Below are positions 24,743-34,765 of a stretch of DNA of 64,000 nt, one piece after another (within the stretch, counting starts at the first letter, position 1; each line of letters starts with the position of its first letter). Source of the DNA: Dendrophyllia cribrosa (taxonomy: Eukaryota > Cnidaria > Anthozoa > Scleractinia > Dendrophylliidae); the NCBI GenBank assembly GCA_024195265.1, contig JAJLRJ010000009.1, positions 6,425,924 to 6,489,923 on the forward strand, read 5' to 3'. The translations under genes were made by a program, and so were the position numbers. The notes beneath the pieces are model-generated. The model made no database searches and was not told where the DNA came from. It was given only the letters and a program-made list of their open reading frames with translations.

Positions 24743-25092
24743 GTCAAAAGTCCCTAACCACGCCCATTTTTTTTTGGAATATGGGGCAGTCAAAAAAGTC
24801 CCTATATACGTCATCGCTGACGTCAGCTGACGTTAACCCAACGTTATATAGGGGATTTTGACTAGAATTATTTTTCAATTTTTTTTCAAATTTTTTTGAA
24901 TTTTTTTTTGAAGTTTTTTTTTCAATTTTTGATTTATATAGGTGATTTTGAGTATCGAATTTTTTCAAAAAATTTTTTGATTTTTTTCAAAATATTTTTC
25001 AAATTTTTTTTTTTTTTGGGGAAGTGGTCAAATTTCCCTGTGTACGATCCTCCTGGGGAATGAATTGGGGAAGTAGTCAAAATCCCCAATAT
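24743..25092. promoter_or_regulatory. six degenerate terminal iterons in the left ITR
   Basis: A motif close to GTCAAAA-TCCCTATATA occurs at 24743-24757, 24789-24808, 24845-24862 (reverse), 24935-24952 (reverse), 25024-25042 and 25073-25092. The same set lies mirrored in the right ITR (about 46540-46900). Position near the element tips suggests binding sites for integrase, a terminal protein or a replication factor. Function is inferred. Confidence 0.6.
24808..24833. promoter_or_regulatory. TGACGTCA (CRE/ATF-like) palindrome with flanking half sites
   Basis: A perfect 12-bp palindrome GCTGACGTCAGC (24816-24827) contains the canonical CRE TGACGTCA; ACGTCA (24808) and TGACGT (24828) lie on its sides. 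The right ITR has the same array near 46806-46830. CREB/ATF occupancy is a hypothesis. Confidence 0.5.
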
Positions 25093-26223
25093 GAAAGAAG
25101 AAGCCCACACAAAGATGAAAGTTCAATAACGTGTTTAATGAAAATCATCAACAAGAAAAAATTTCAAGGATTAACGCTTTCTTCTTTTCTTGAGTAACTT
25201 TCCGATCGGGGTTTGAGCAAAATTTATCTGGATGTTATGGTGATAAAAGCGCTTATCATCGAGCGCTGAATAATTCTTTTAACAGAACATTATACAAGCA
25301 ATCACTTGGTAATTAGACCGCATGAAAACCTTCAGGGCAAAAAATTCAAAGTCAGACATTTTCCGCGAAGACGTGTCGTAAATCAGGTTCTCTTTCTCTT
25401 TCGATTCCATCGCATGTTAGAACGAAAATCATCTTGGCTCGCCTCCGGGACATTCCGTGAATGAAAAAAGAAAAAAAAAATAGTTTGAATTCAATACTCG
25501 CAGAAAACTCGTTTGAAAGAAGAAACGTGAAAGTATTTTAAACAAATCAAATTTTCCTCGCATGACGAATCGAGCAAAGACAAACAAACAAACTACGAAC
25601 CTGCGGAAGATTTTGCAGTACAAAAATCCCTTTCTTTTGCCGAAAAGGTTGTCCTTTTTCCAAAGCCACCTCTTAAACCTTCCACGAGGAGAGTTGTCTG
25701 ATTTTTTAGCGAGGAACCATCTTTGTTTTCACGCCGTGAAAAAATCTTTCTTGTCTTTCTCAGAACAGCGTTTTCCTGGAAAAACCGGCATGACGAATCG
25801 AGCAAAGACAAACAAACAAACTACGAACCTGCGGAAGGATTTTGCAGTACAAAAATCCCTTTCTTTTGCCGAAAAGGTTGTCCTTTTTCCAAAGCCACCT
25901 CTTAAACCTTCCACGAGGAGAGTTGTCTGATTTTTTTAGCGAGGAACCATCTTTGTTTTCACGCCGTGAAAAAATCTTTCTTGTCTTTCTCAGAACAGCG
26001 TTTTCCTGGAAAAACCCGGCTTACGCCATCACTTGGCTCCAGACCACGCGCGAACCACCAGCGGGACCTGGCTCGACGATAAAAGAGTTTAAATTGAAAT
26101 CGTCTCGTCCCAAGTGTTTGCGATAATCTTGCACCCATTACTGTTTTCTTCTGCCGAGCAGCTCGTCTGGCTTTGCGTTGTAAGCGAATGAGAGAAGAAT
26201 GAAAAAAGAACAAAGCGCGAGCC

Positions 26224-26234
26224 TTTATAAAGGG
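26224..26234 (-). promoter_or_regulatory. outward-facing TATA-like box in left ITR
   Basis: Self-complementary CCTTTATAAAGG. On the minus strand it precedes a small ORF starting at 26138 (MGARLSQTLG...) in the ITR. The mirror copy is at 45637-45648. Confidence 0.4.
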
Positions 26235-26486
26235 AAAAAAAGCTGACGCCACCCCTCAGGCTACGAGGAAGCCCTTCGCTGACGTCTCTTGTCTTTGAAG
26301 GGCAATTTGTTTTGTCAACCAAGCGTTTCCAGAAAGTGAGAGTGCTTTTTGTTTTGTGTTTTTCTTGCTTGTTTTTCGTTTTCTTGTTTTCGAATGTTCT
26401 TGTTGATTTTTTTCATTACGTTTTTGACTTTTTTTTTTTGATGAATTCTTATTCAAATAACCGGTTCGCTGACGCCATTTCTTCAT

Positions 26487-26493
26487 TATAAAA
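26487..26493 (+). promoter_or_regulatory. TATA box of the GRF-type gene
   Basis: TATAAAA 71 bp upstream of the ATG at 26558, immediately inside the ITR. Confidence 0.6.
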
Positions 26494-26557
26494 ATCGCTC
26501 CCCAAGTTCATTTTCACTCATTCTCCAGCTGAAGAACAAGAAGAAGAAAAGAAGAAG

Positions 26558-27469
26558 ATGCCGAAGAAGATGCCATTTGAAGAAAAAGTTTACGTAGCCC
26601 CGAAGCGGAAATCCACCAAACCTGCGAAAGTTCCTGCGGGAAAGAAAAGAAAGAAAGAAAATGTTAAAGATATCATTAACAAAGCTAAAGATGTCGTAGA
26701 GTACATCACAATTGAAGCAGAAGGAAGAGCAAATGAAGCACCATTGGCATCAATAGCCCCGTTTATACCTGACGCTCACACAGAAGTGAATGAACCTCTT
26801 ATTCAAGATGTGGATCTAAACGTGGAACAACAAAATGCTGTCAATGCAATTGTTGGCAGCATTGGTCACATCACCCAGATGCAAATTGAGGATGCAGCTT
26901 CCAATAAGAACATTTTTTTATCTGCCCCTTTCATCTTGGACATTTGGAACAGAGAGTCAGCTCCCCAAACGGGTTTTGTTATCTGAAATGCCCTTATCAA
27001 GATTGTTGTGTGATCTGCGCAAAAGACAAGGCAGAGCTTTACATGCAAACTGTTCACGCTCAGTTGAATAGGGACATTAAGGAAAACTGGAAGCCTTTGC
27101 GTTGTTTCTGCAATGAAGTCTTGACCCTGAAGCAAAGCAATTCTGAGAAGAATCCAGGTCGAATCTATCTTGCTTGCAGAAAGAGAGAGTGTAAATACTT
27201 CCAATGGGGTGATCTCCCTTTGAACGAGAAAAACGGAGACCATCACTTTAACCATGATCCCTTCCCTCTCCCCATGAAAGAATATGCAGGCAAAACCTTG
27301 ATCAGAGATGCATGTGGCGCTTCAAACTTGTTTTCCTGACTTAAAGAAACAAGAAGAGCAAAAGAAACGCGCAAAGCAGACGGAATCAGCGAGAGTGATC
27401 CAAGAAGCCTTTCCAAACACTTTTGGTTCTAGTCAGCCAAGTCACCCAAAATGTACTACTCTTTTTTGA
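26558..27469 (+). pseudogene. GRF-type zinc-finger protein, two frameshifts
   Basis: The first gene inside the left ITR. It starts MPKKMPFEEKVY with a Lys-rich segment and continues in frame to 26986. The coherent sequence then moves to another frame (about 26970-27339) and back to the first frame until the TGA at 27467-27469. The middle part carries a GRF zinc-finger signature: LRCFC near 27100, then NPGRIYLACRKRECKYFQWG near 27150-27205, matching the CxC..NPGR..C....C.FFQW pattern found in NEIL3, topoisomerase IIIalpha and TTF2, where it binds single-stranded nucleic acid. A preceding CPYQDCCVIC cluster may bind metal too. The shifts sit near 26970 and 27332. A polyadenylation signal lies at 27531-27536. 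Decay and sequence error are both possible. Confidence 0.65.
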
Positions 27470-27501
27470 AAAAAACGTTTGAAAAAACTTATCATTATTG
27501 C

Positions 27502-27509
27502 TATAAAAG
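27502..27509 (+). promoter_or_regulatory. TATA box
   Basis: TATAAAAG 36 bp before the ATG at 27538. Confidence 0.5.
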
Positions 27510-27537
27510 GTTTAAATTGTTTGAATGTTGAATAAAA

Positions 27538-27815
27538 ATGAAACTGGGCAAAAAGGTTGTTTGATCTCTTGTGGAATTGGGTTCGATGGCGAGTCATGCC
27601 ATGGGTATGTTCCTCTTTGTATAGACGCTGTAAAGAAGGGTTGAAACCTATTCCAATAGAAGATGTTCGACAAACAATTGTTGTCGAAATACAATGATTC
27701 CAAAGCTATAGGCAGTTTAAGAGGAGTGGCACGATTTGCATCCTCCCAGGGAATTCCGCTGGGTCGAGCCAAACAATTGTTACAACAACATCCGCAAGAA
27801 TTTAAACATGTTTGA
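27538..27815 (+). pseudogene. degraded small gene resembling integrase N-terminus
   Basis: A TATA box lies 36 bp upstream of the ATG, and AATAAA at about 27905-27910 could end the transcript. Coding sense crosses all three frames. The last segment (27663-27815) reads SKYNDSKAIGSLRGVARFA..GIPLGRAKQLLQQHP, which resembles the short domain ahead of the catalytic core in Polinton integrases (compare residues 12-60 of the integrase at 29135). It may be a relic of a second integrase or of a separate small gene. At least two frameshifts. Confidence 0.4.
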
Positions 27816-28054
27816 TGTCCACCATGTTTTGTAATCCCACGCCACTTTGAAAACCAAGACTAAGACAACAGAGGTTTCATTCACATTGCACCAACGTTTT
27901 ACTCAATAAAAAAAGTAAAGAGAAGAAAACATGGCTGCGATTGACAACAATGGCAAAAAAAAAAAACATTGATCAAACGGTTTTTTTTTCATTGAGCTTG
28001 AGGCTCGTGGTCGTTTGTCCTCTCATGCAAACTTCGACGACCGTCAGTTTTTTT

Positions 28055-28591
28055 TTATGGATCTAATCCCAAGTCCTTGCACGAGGAGCTGTCATCGCTG
28101 TCCACCTCATCTGTCCAATTATGACCTAATTTCAGGCGCTGCCAGTCAAACACTTCATCGATGTTGACGTGCGTCAATCCTAATAGTTCATAGGTAAAGA
28201 ACAGATCTTGACGTCGGAAGGATAAAATTTCTTCCAAAATGCGTACGGTGACCACATCGGTTGACAACATGTTGCGCACAAATTGACAGTTTTCAGGGGT
28301 CCAGATCGGGTGTACGATACCATTTTCATGCAGCTGATGCACCCATTCGTCGTACACATCTGGAAAAGTGACTTGTCGAAGAGCCCTACTAATGTTAGCT
28401 CGTAGATCGTGTAAGAACAACAAGGCTTCGGGTGACCAAATGGGGTTATCGGGCGGTTTCAATACCACATGATGTTGCATGCATTTTAATAATGCTACAA
28501 TCCACCAACGCCGCCAAGGGCGAGCATTCAGACTCTGCGTAAACTCACTCTGAGAGTCCACTACCCCTTGACTCGTGAAAGGAGAAGTCAT
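28055..28591 (-). CDS. uncharacterised leftward protein of the element
   Basis: 178 aa; the only leftward gene in the element interior. The sequence is Trp-rich near the start (RPWRRWWIVALLKCMQHH) and ends in an acidic DEVDSDDSSS tail. I do not recognise a family. A TATA sequence CTATATAAG lies at 28621-28629, 30 bp upstream of the ATG, back to back with the TATA of the rightward neighbour. A solo reversed gene with its own promoter, apart from the structural block, might be early or regulatory; that is only inference. No shift or stop is seen. Confidence 0.6.
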   Translation of the reverse strand: MTSPFTSQGVVDSQSEFTQSLNARPWRRWWIVALLKCMQHHVVLKPPDNPIWSPEALLFLHDLRANISRALRQVTFPDVYDEWVHQLHENGIVHPIWTPENCQFVRNMLSTDVVTVRILEEILSFRRQDLFFTYELLGLTHVNIDEVFDWQRLKLGHNWTDEVDSDDSSSCKDLGLDP

Positions 28592-28620
28592 GTTTGGTGT
28601 AAAAAAGACTAAACGTTATC

Positions 28621-28670
28621 CTTATATAGAAAACGCGAACTGTCAGTCCTACCAAAATCTTCTATAAAAA
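28621..28670. promoter_or_regulatory. divergent TATA pair
   Basis: CTATATAAG for the leftward gene (28621-28629, minus) and TATAAAAA for the rightward gene (28663-28670), each 30-35 bp from its ATG. Confidence 0.6.
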
Positions 28671-28697
28671 AAAAGAAACGACAAGGTATCAAAACAA

Positions 28698-29130
28698 ATG
28701 GTAACACGTCAACAAAGAACACTTCAGCGCGCGAGATTAAAAAAATGTCGAGAACGTCTGACGCCCAGATTGCTTTAAAAGATTGGTTGGGATGTGCCAT
28801 TCTCTTTTTAGAAAGAGTCGACCCCATTCTTTGGTGGACTTCAGCGATGATGCGTTACAAGAGCTAGAACCGGACGTAGCGTTTGCGCAACTGGTGACCA
28901 GAAACAAAGAGAAGAACGAACCGTTTACTTTGCTTCATTTGATGGCTTATTTAAGCGTTATGCGTCAATGTTTGTCCCTGGACGCTTACCGTGAACATCG
29001 TCGTTGGATATTTAAGCAACAACAACAAGCATACATACCTAGTTTTGGACGTTTTGTGGCTCAATTTACAGTGAGTCTGACCCGGCGATTGATCCCTTTG
29101 GTGGTGCGCACCTGTTTGTTCCCCATCTAA
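28698..29130 (+). pseudogene. uncharacterised protein, one frameshift
   Basis: From the ATG at 28698, 35 bp below a TATA box, a basic N-terminus (MVTRQQRTLQRARLKK) runs to a stop near 28775. Coding sense continues in another frame from about 28762 to 29130 (FSDDALQELEPDVAFAQLV, HRRWIFKQQQQAYIPSFGRF). Together about 140 codons with one indel between 28740 and 28775. No family recognised. If the shift is a sequence error, the gene is intact. The integrase start follows after 4 nt. Confidence 0.5.
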
Positions 29131-29134
29131 AAAA

Positions 29135-30253
29135 ATGAAGAAGGCCGAGCAGATGAGTCCTTTGGAAGACTTGTATTTGGATCTGGAGAGTCCTTACGCG
29201 TTGAGTGGAAATTTCAAGGAATTGACCAAGGTGGCCCGCGACACGTTGGACGTCTCACCCAGCCAGGCGCAAACGTATTTACAAGGAGAACCCACTTTCA
29301 CGTTACACCGTCCTCGTCAGGTACGATTTCCACGCAGCAAGACGGTCGTGCCTCCGCAAGTGGATTATACCTGGCAGGCGGATCTTGTGGAAATGCAGGA
29401 TGCCAAACTCATTGCCCAAAACAAACGCACCCGATACCTACTGACGGTCATCGATGTGTTGTCCAAATATGCATGGGTCATTGCCTTAAAAAGCAAGAAA
29501 GGCAAGGCCACGGCAGATGCCTTTCGTTATTTGTTGGAGAATTCAGGAGGACGTAAGCCCGTCAACTTGCAGACGGATCAAGGGAAAGAATTCTACAACC
29601 AACACATGAAGCAATTACTGGACGAGTATAACATTCACCACTATTCCACTCGAGGTGAACCCAAAGCTGCTGTGGTCGAACGTTTCAATCGCACTTTGAA
29701 GGAATTGATGTACAAGTACATGACAGCTCGCAACACCCCCAAATATTTGGAGGTCTTACCCTTGTTGGTGGACAAGTACAACACGCGCATTCACAGCCGC
29801 ACTCAAATGGCCCCGGCCGATGTCACTGACGACAATGCCTCGGTGGTCTGGAAGCGGTTGTTCAAACCCACCCCTGCCTTAGACCCTTACAAGTTTCGAC
29901 CGGGGGATTTTGTGCGCACCACAAAACCCGTCAAGGGTAAAAAGAGTGCCTTTTCCAAGAGTTATCGGGGTAATTGGTCGCAAGACGTGTACACGGTGAC
30001 CGATCGTCAACGGTCCTTGTACGATGGTGTGAATTATTATAAGTTGGACACTTGGAAAGGTGATAAAGTACCTGGACGATTTTATGAACCTCAACTGCAA
30101 AAAGTACGAGCTCTACCCAACCAATGGCGGGTGAGTAAAAAGCTTAAATACAAGGGACGCGGACCCACTCGTCAAGTGTTAGTTAACTGGCAAGGACTTG
30201 CTCCCGATTATCAAACGTGGATACCCGTCAAAGAGTTAAAAAAGTCCTCGTAA
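29135..30253 (+). CDS. retroviral-type integrase with chromodomain-like tail
   Basis: 372 aa, open throughout. It inserts the element's DNA into the host chromosome. An N-terminal helical domain (about 12-60) ends in FTLHRP. The catalytic core has D83 (WQADLVEM), D148 (LQTDQGKEF) and E182 (VVERFNRTLK), a DDE triad with 33 residues between the last two. After the core comes a C-terminal small barrel region (PGDFVRT near 250), then a chromodomain-like end (about 325-372) with VLVNWQGL and TWIPVKEL. This arrangement matches Polinton/Maverick and chromovirus integrases, where the chromodomain can target chromatin. Upstream and downstream neighbours are each 4 nt away, with A-rich junctions. No close TATA box is evident. 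Confidence 0.93.
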   Translation: MKKAEQMSPLEDLYLDLESPYALSGNFKELTKVARDTLDVSPSQAQTYLQGEPTFTLHRPRQVRFPRSKTVVPPQVDYTWQADLVEMQDAKLIAQNKRTRYLLTVIDVLSKYAWVIALKSKKGKATADAFRYLLENSGGRKPVNLQTDQGKEFYNQHMKQLLDEYNIHHYSTRGEPKAAVVERFNRTLKELMYKYMTARNTPKYLEVLPLLVDKYNTRIHSRTQMAPADVTDDNASVVWKRLFKPTPALDPYKFRPGDFVRTTKPVKGKKSAFSKSYRGNWSQDVYTVTDRQRSLYDGVNYYKLDTWKGDKVPGRFYEPQLQKVRALPNQWRVSKKLKYKGRGPTRQVLVNWQGLAPDYQTWIPVKELKKSS

Positions 30254-30257
30254 AAAA

Positions 30258-32632
30258 ATGGCCAAACCCTGGGAAATGGACGATGATTTTTTGCTGTTTC
30301 TGAATAGTGGGGATGTGGGCACGGAACCCCTCGAACCCGGAGAGACCACCGTGCGCAGTGCGTTCCGACAACGGTTGGAGATTCCATTGACGCTCACCGA
30401 CCAGTGGCAAGTTGCCCTTTTGAAACTGTTGTACACCAATTCTTACGGGAACACCGTGTTGAAATCGTCGCAGGATTACCATGTGCGTGTGGGGAGCTCG
30501 GATGGATCGGTTCCCACTCGATCAATGGCGCTGACTTCGCACAAACACTTCACGCACGCGGCAGAATTGCTTGGCGATTTGGTGCAGAAGATGGGATGGT
30601 ACGTGATACCTACCTTGTCGGGCGGTCAACATCATTACGGACAACTCCACATGGAATCTCCTGGCACCACGGACGAAAATTTTCCCACAAATCCCAAACT
30701 GGATCTGTTTCGTCCCGACCTGGTGCGTGAATTTTTGCAAAGGATCGAAAACACTTATCGCGTGAAACAAGTCGCACTCCCTACGCGCTTCAATCTGATC
30801 GAATATTACCTAGGATTCGCCCTCCTGAAACTCATGGGTTTAAGAGGGATTACATCTGGTTAACTAGATCTAGTCCATCCAGACCCAGACGCATTATTCA
30901 CTCCATCTGTGGGCGCAGGGTCAGTACAATCTAGGGGAATCGTTGGCTCTGTTGATGGGATTTTTGGAGCCCGATCCAGATCGGCCGGGCCAGACGCGCA
31001 TTGTGGCTCACAACACCGTCTACGCGGACACAGGAGAAGGTACGCAAGCCGATTGGGTGGTTAGTCGTTTGGATACGCATCACTTTGGCATCGAGACGGA
31101 AGATTTTCTGTGGGAGGCGTACGCATCAAACTCAACACTGCCGTCGAGCGGTTGCACTACACGTTTGGCAAAAGAGCCGTCTTTGACATGGGGGCTTGGG
31201 TGCGCGACCCGTCTCCCTTGTTACCCTACGCGCGACAATCCCCCGTGACGGTGGTCACTACGGAACCCGGCAAGTGGTTTCTGCAGGCCCGAGAAGGGGT
31301 CAACGTCGATTTCAAAAAGGTCTGGAGACAGTGATGGGTACCCCACAACTCAAAGCTCCTTCTCGGGTTAAGGGATTCGGGGCCTGGTTGGCTTTGCCCA
31401 GTTTGGAGACATCCCTGACCCAAACAAACACCCACTTGTCTGACGTGGACCTCACGCGATGCAATACCGAAGTAGATGTAGTGGAATTTAGCCCCGTGGG
31501 CGACAGACAACGCCGATTGCTGGCCACTCTTCCCCTCTCACCTAGCAGCGATTACGGTCTCACGGTCGAATACGACCCGCAGCATTTGGATTTCAGACCG
31601 TTGGCAGGACCCACGCAAAATCTGAGCGAGTTGAGAGTGCATTTAAGAAACGCTGAAGGTTTGGGTATACCATTTTACACGGGTCTCACCGGTGTTTGGT
31701 TGTACTTTCGCAAAGGAGGAACGAAAAACACACAACCCTTGCAATCGGCCGGCATGAGTTTTGCTGGGGCGTCGAGTGACTTTGGAAAGTGACGATCAGA
31801 AGGACCTCTTCCCGAACAACACCCCATCGCGTTTCAGGTTGAGATTACCTGAACAGTGGACCTTGGATGCCACATGGGAAGTGGCTCTGGTGCAATTGTT
31901 GATGCCTCACACGTTTCACAACGTTCAAGATCGCCAGATACAGTGTTCTGTCAACTACCCGTCCGGCAAACAAGATATTTTTTTGGCGGGCGGGCTCTAC
32001 GTGACCTTGACAGATGTTGTGTTGGCCCTTCATCAAGCCATCGAAACGGAGACACCCGTTTCAGATGCTGGCACGACCGCTCGTGTCCAACTGCAGTTGG
32101 ACGAGAAAGGATTTTACCAGTGGACCTTCCCCACGAATGATTTTTCGCTGTACTTACCCAGCTGGTTGGCTCGAGTTTTAGGATATCTTGATTGGGAATC
32201 GTGGACGGTCCCGTTTTACTACAAGTCCGACGTGCGTCATCCCACAGTGGAAATCACCAGCACGGACACCCAGACTGGGCGCCCGACCGAAGTGGAAATC
32301 ACACGCTCGCATACCATGGCCTTACCGGCCGATCATCGCGTGTGGAGTTTTGTCTCCCCGAACTCTTTCCAGAACGTCTACGTGCATTGCAACGTGGCCG
32401 AACCCGTGTACGTGGGATCGCAGATGGCCAAGGTGGTCTTAATCCATGGCGTCAACCCTCAGAAGGGGGTCTTGGAGGACGTGCCCATTCCACACTTGAT
32501 CTTTTCGCGATTGAGTCATTTCACTTTTCGAGACCTCGAAATCGATATAAGAGACAACTTAGGTCGTCCCATCCATTTCAAGGAGGAAACGTCACAGCTG
32601 CTCTGTATTTCCGACAACGTAAATTGCCTTAA
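30258..32632 (+). pseudogene. large virion-protein candidate, copy 1 (frameshifted)
   Basis: The complete start is kept (MAKPWEMDDDFLLFLNSGDV), 4 nt after the integrase. Compared with copy 2, coding sense changes frame at least five times (about 30845-30895, 31112, 31314, 31770 and 32572), mostly by single-base gains or losses. The intact reading would be about 790 codons. Two parts look related to each other: LTLTDQWQVALLKLLYTNSYGN near the start and LDATWEVALVQLLMPHTFHN in the middle, a motif common in cnidarian Polinton-associated proteins. The role is probably structural (minor capsid or vertex), inferred from position next to the capsid gene. The first 42 codons lie outside the duplicated block. 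Confidence 0.6.
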
Positions 32633-32647
32633 AAAAAAAAAGTGCCA

Positions 32648-33291
32648 ATGCGTCGCACGTTTTTGAGATCGCAATGGATCCAAGTAGGTGGTGGTGATGG
32701 TTACAATCAAGGCCTGCCTCCGTATCAAGAAGGGGGTTTTTGGGGCACGCTGGCAGGTCCTGCAGTGAGTTATCTGGGTAATTTAGCGGCCAACGCGGGA
32801 TACGAAACAGCCTGTCGAGCCGCCCGCAAATTTTACAAAAGTCATTGTCGGAAGAAGGAGGAGGAAGAGGAAGAGGAAGGAGGAACCGCCCCGCAAGAAA
32901 AAGACAAAGACAAAACGAGAACTGCCCCGCAAGAAAAAAAAGAAAAAGATGCAACGAGGAGGAAGAGGAGACAAGTACGACGGTGGGACGGCCGATTATC
33001 AGGAAGGAGGACTGGTCTTACCTTTCTCCGAAATGACGTACGAGCAACTGTTGAGAGCGCAGAGGGGTTTTGGGAAGCGGCGATCTCGACAAAGAACCCC
33101 TCGTCGACCTCGCAACATCACGGCCGCGAGTTTGGATGAAAATCTCTATCGGCGTCTGGGAGGGAGACCCATCGGGGTGTTGCCCAATGCTTCCTGGCTT
33201 TCAGGTGGGCATGGGAGAGAATCGAGAGAGAGTAAGAGGAAAAAAACGTAGACGAACGGGTCACGGTGATTGTTTCAACGAGCTCCTATAA
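32648..33291 (+). pseudogene. basic Glu/Lys-run protein, copy 1 (frameshifted)
   Basis: Equivalent of 37874-38521. Frames break inside the Glu run near 32875 (GAAGGAGG in place of GAGGAGGAGG) and near 33190 (CTTCC versus CATTCC), so no full-length product is possible from this copy. Confidence 0.8.
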
Positions 33292-33341
33292 AAAGGAGCA
33301 TCCACGGGTGGTCGACCATTTGACTAGACGTCACCGTCAGC

Positions 33342-34765
33342 ATGTCACAAGGGTCAGATGACACAGACAACAACAACAACAACAACGGTGGGATCATCGT
33401 GCAGGCCGATCAGGGTCTTTACAATTATCGCCCTCCGCGAGAAATTGATGCCACAGAATACAAATGGCACTTTGAAGATGTGAAATCTCAGACCACTTCG
33501 TCAAACCCTCTCCAGTTTCGTTTGGCCGATCGACCTTACCCCTTCTGCCCCAGCGAGATCGAACTGCATCTTAAAGTGTACTTCAAACTGGGCTCCACAA
33601 AAGCACCCTTGAATGACTTCACCACCAACCAAGCTATTGTAGGCCCAGTGAACAATTTTGGGTACAGTTGTATCCGTCAAGTTCGTTGTCGAGTCAACAA
33701 CAACGAAACTGAGTCCACGGCTGGGGTGAATTTGGCATACCGAGAATATTTCAAGACCTTGTTGGAAGCAGATCCCTGGGACGAAGCCAGCCGCCTCAAG
33801 CGACAAGGATGGTACAAAGATAGCGCAGGACAGATGGATAAATGGGGAGGCCTAGCCACTCATAATCCTGGAGGGGTTCAACGACAAAAGATCTGTGTCA
33901 ATGGCACGGGCAAGTTCGAATTCAACGTGTGCCCTTTGCCTTGTAATTTTTGCCAGATAGAACAGAACGTCCCACCCAACACCAGAGTAGAATTTGAGAT
34001 CGAGTTCAATGACCCCAAGTTCTGTTTGATGTCCATGGCCCTGGACAAGTCCACTGCAGCTGGGGCCGTGAACAACACGGCTAGTTTTGAAGTCTTGGCC
34101 CAAGAGTGTTTTCTCCGTGTGTTTTATCGCGTTCCCAATGATATCATCATGAAGTACATGGAAGAACAAGTGGAAAAGACCACGGTGGCCAACCCCCTCT
34201 CCTTCCCCTTCAGGCGCATGCGATGCGAGAACAGGTACATTCCAACAGGCGTCAGCCAAGTGGAGTTCAACGATGTGTTTCAAGGACGTTCCCCGCGCTT
34301 GTTTTTTGGTGGGTGTTGGAAGATGCGCGTTATCAGGGAGAATTCAATAAAAATCCCTTTGACTTCAAAGCCAATTTTTCAGGATTCAACATCACCAGTG
34401 CCGAGTGCACAGCCAACGGAGTCCCAGTGAACAAAGCCAAAGTGGATCTTACCAACAAATACGAGATCTATGATTTGTTGCTGAATGCCTCAGGCAAAAA
34501 GAGACGCGATGCTTACCTGTTGGATCCCGATACCTTTGAAAAGGGTTTCTACTTTGTACCCTTTGATTTGACGGCTGTCCAAGATGGAGGTGATTCTGTC
34601 ACCCCGCAGTTGCAAATGCTGATCAACGTCAGGCTGGGGTTTTCTACAACGACAGGTGCAGCATTGCAAGCTTTGTTCTTGTACAACACAGATGAGAGTC
34701 TGTTGCAGATTGACAACAGAGGAACCACTCAAGGCCCAGTGCTCTTGTCCGATGCCTTGGTGTGA
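33342..34765 (+). pseudogene. major capsid protein, copy 1 (one frameshift)
   Basis: Identical to copy 2 apart from a few substitutions until about 34300, where TTGTTTTTTGG replaces TTGTTTTGGTTGG and shifts the frame; that frame ends at 34430. The remaining 150 codons continue in another frame to 34765. The upstream TATA box (CTATAAAAAGG at about 33286) is kept. Confidence 0.85.

Larger units (their letters stand above)
24713..26466. repeat. left inverted terminal repeat of the Polinton-like element
   Basis: 1,754 bp, matched in reverse complement by 45268-46926 with very few differences apart from two large length differences. The tip begins AGTAGTAATGGGGGGCAG. A strand-asymmetric A/T homopolymer zone fills about 24860-25020. 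The left copy carries a 228-bp tandem duplication (25561-25788 and 25789-26020) that the right copy lacks. Confidence 0.95.

Noticed and set aside
25429..26322. Overlapping 60-120-codon ORFs in both ITRs
   Set aside because: They are low-complexity or mirror copies within the ITRs; only the TATA-preceded MGARLSQTLG frame is mentioned, as a weak candidate.
31845..32036. Short minus and off-frame ORFs in the capsid block
   Set aside because: They repeat identically in both duplication units and are shadows of the large virion-protein gene.
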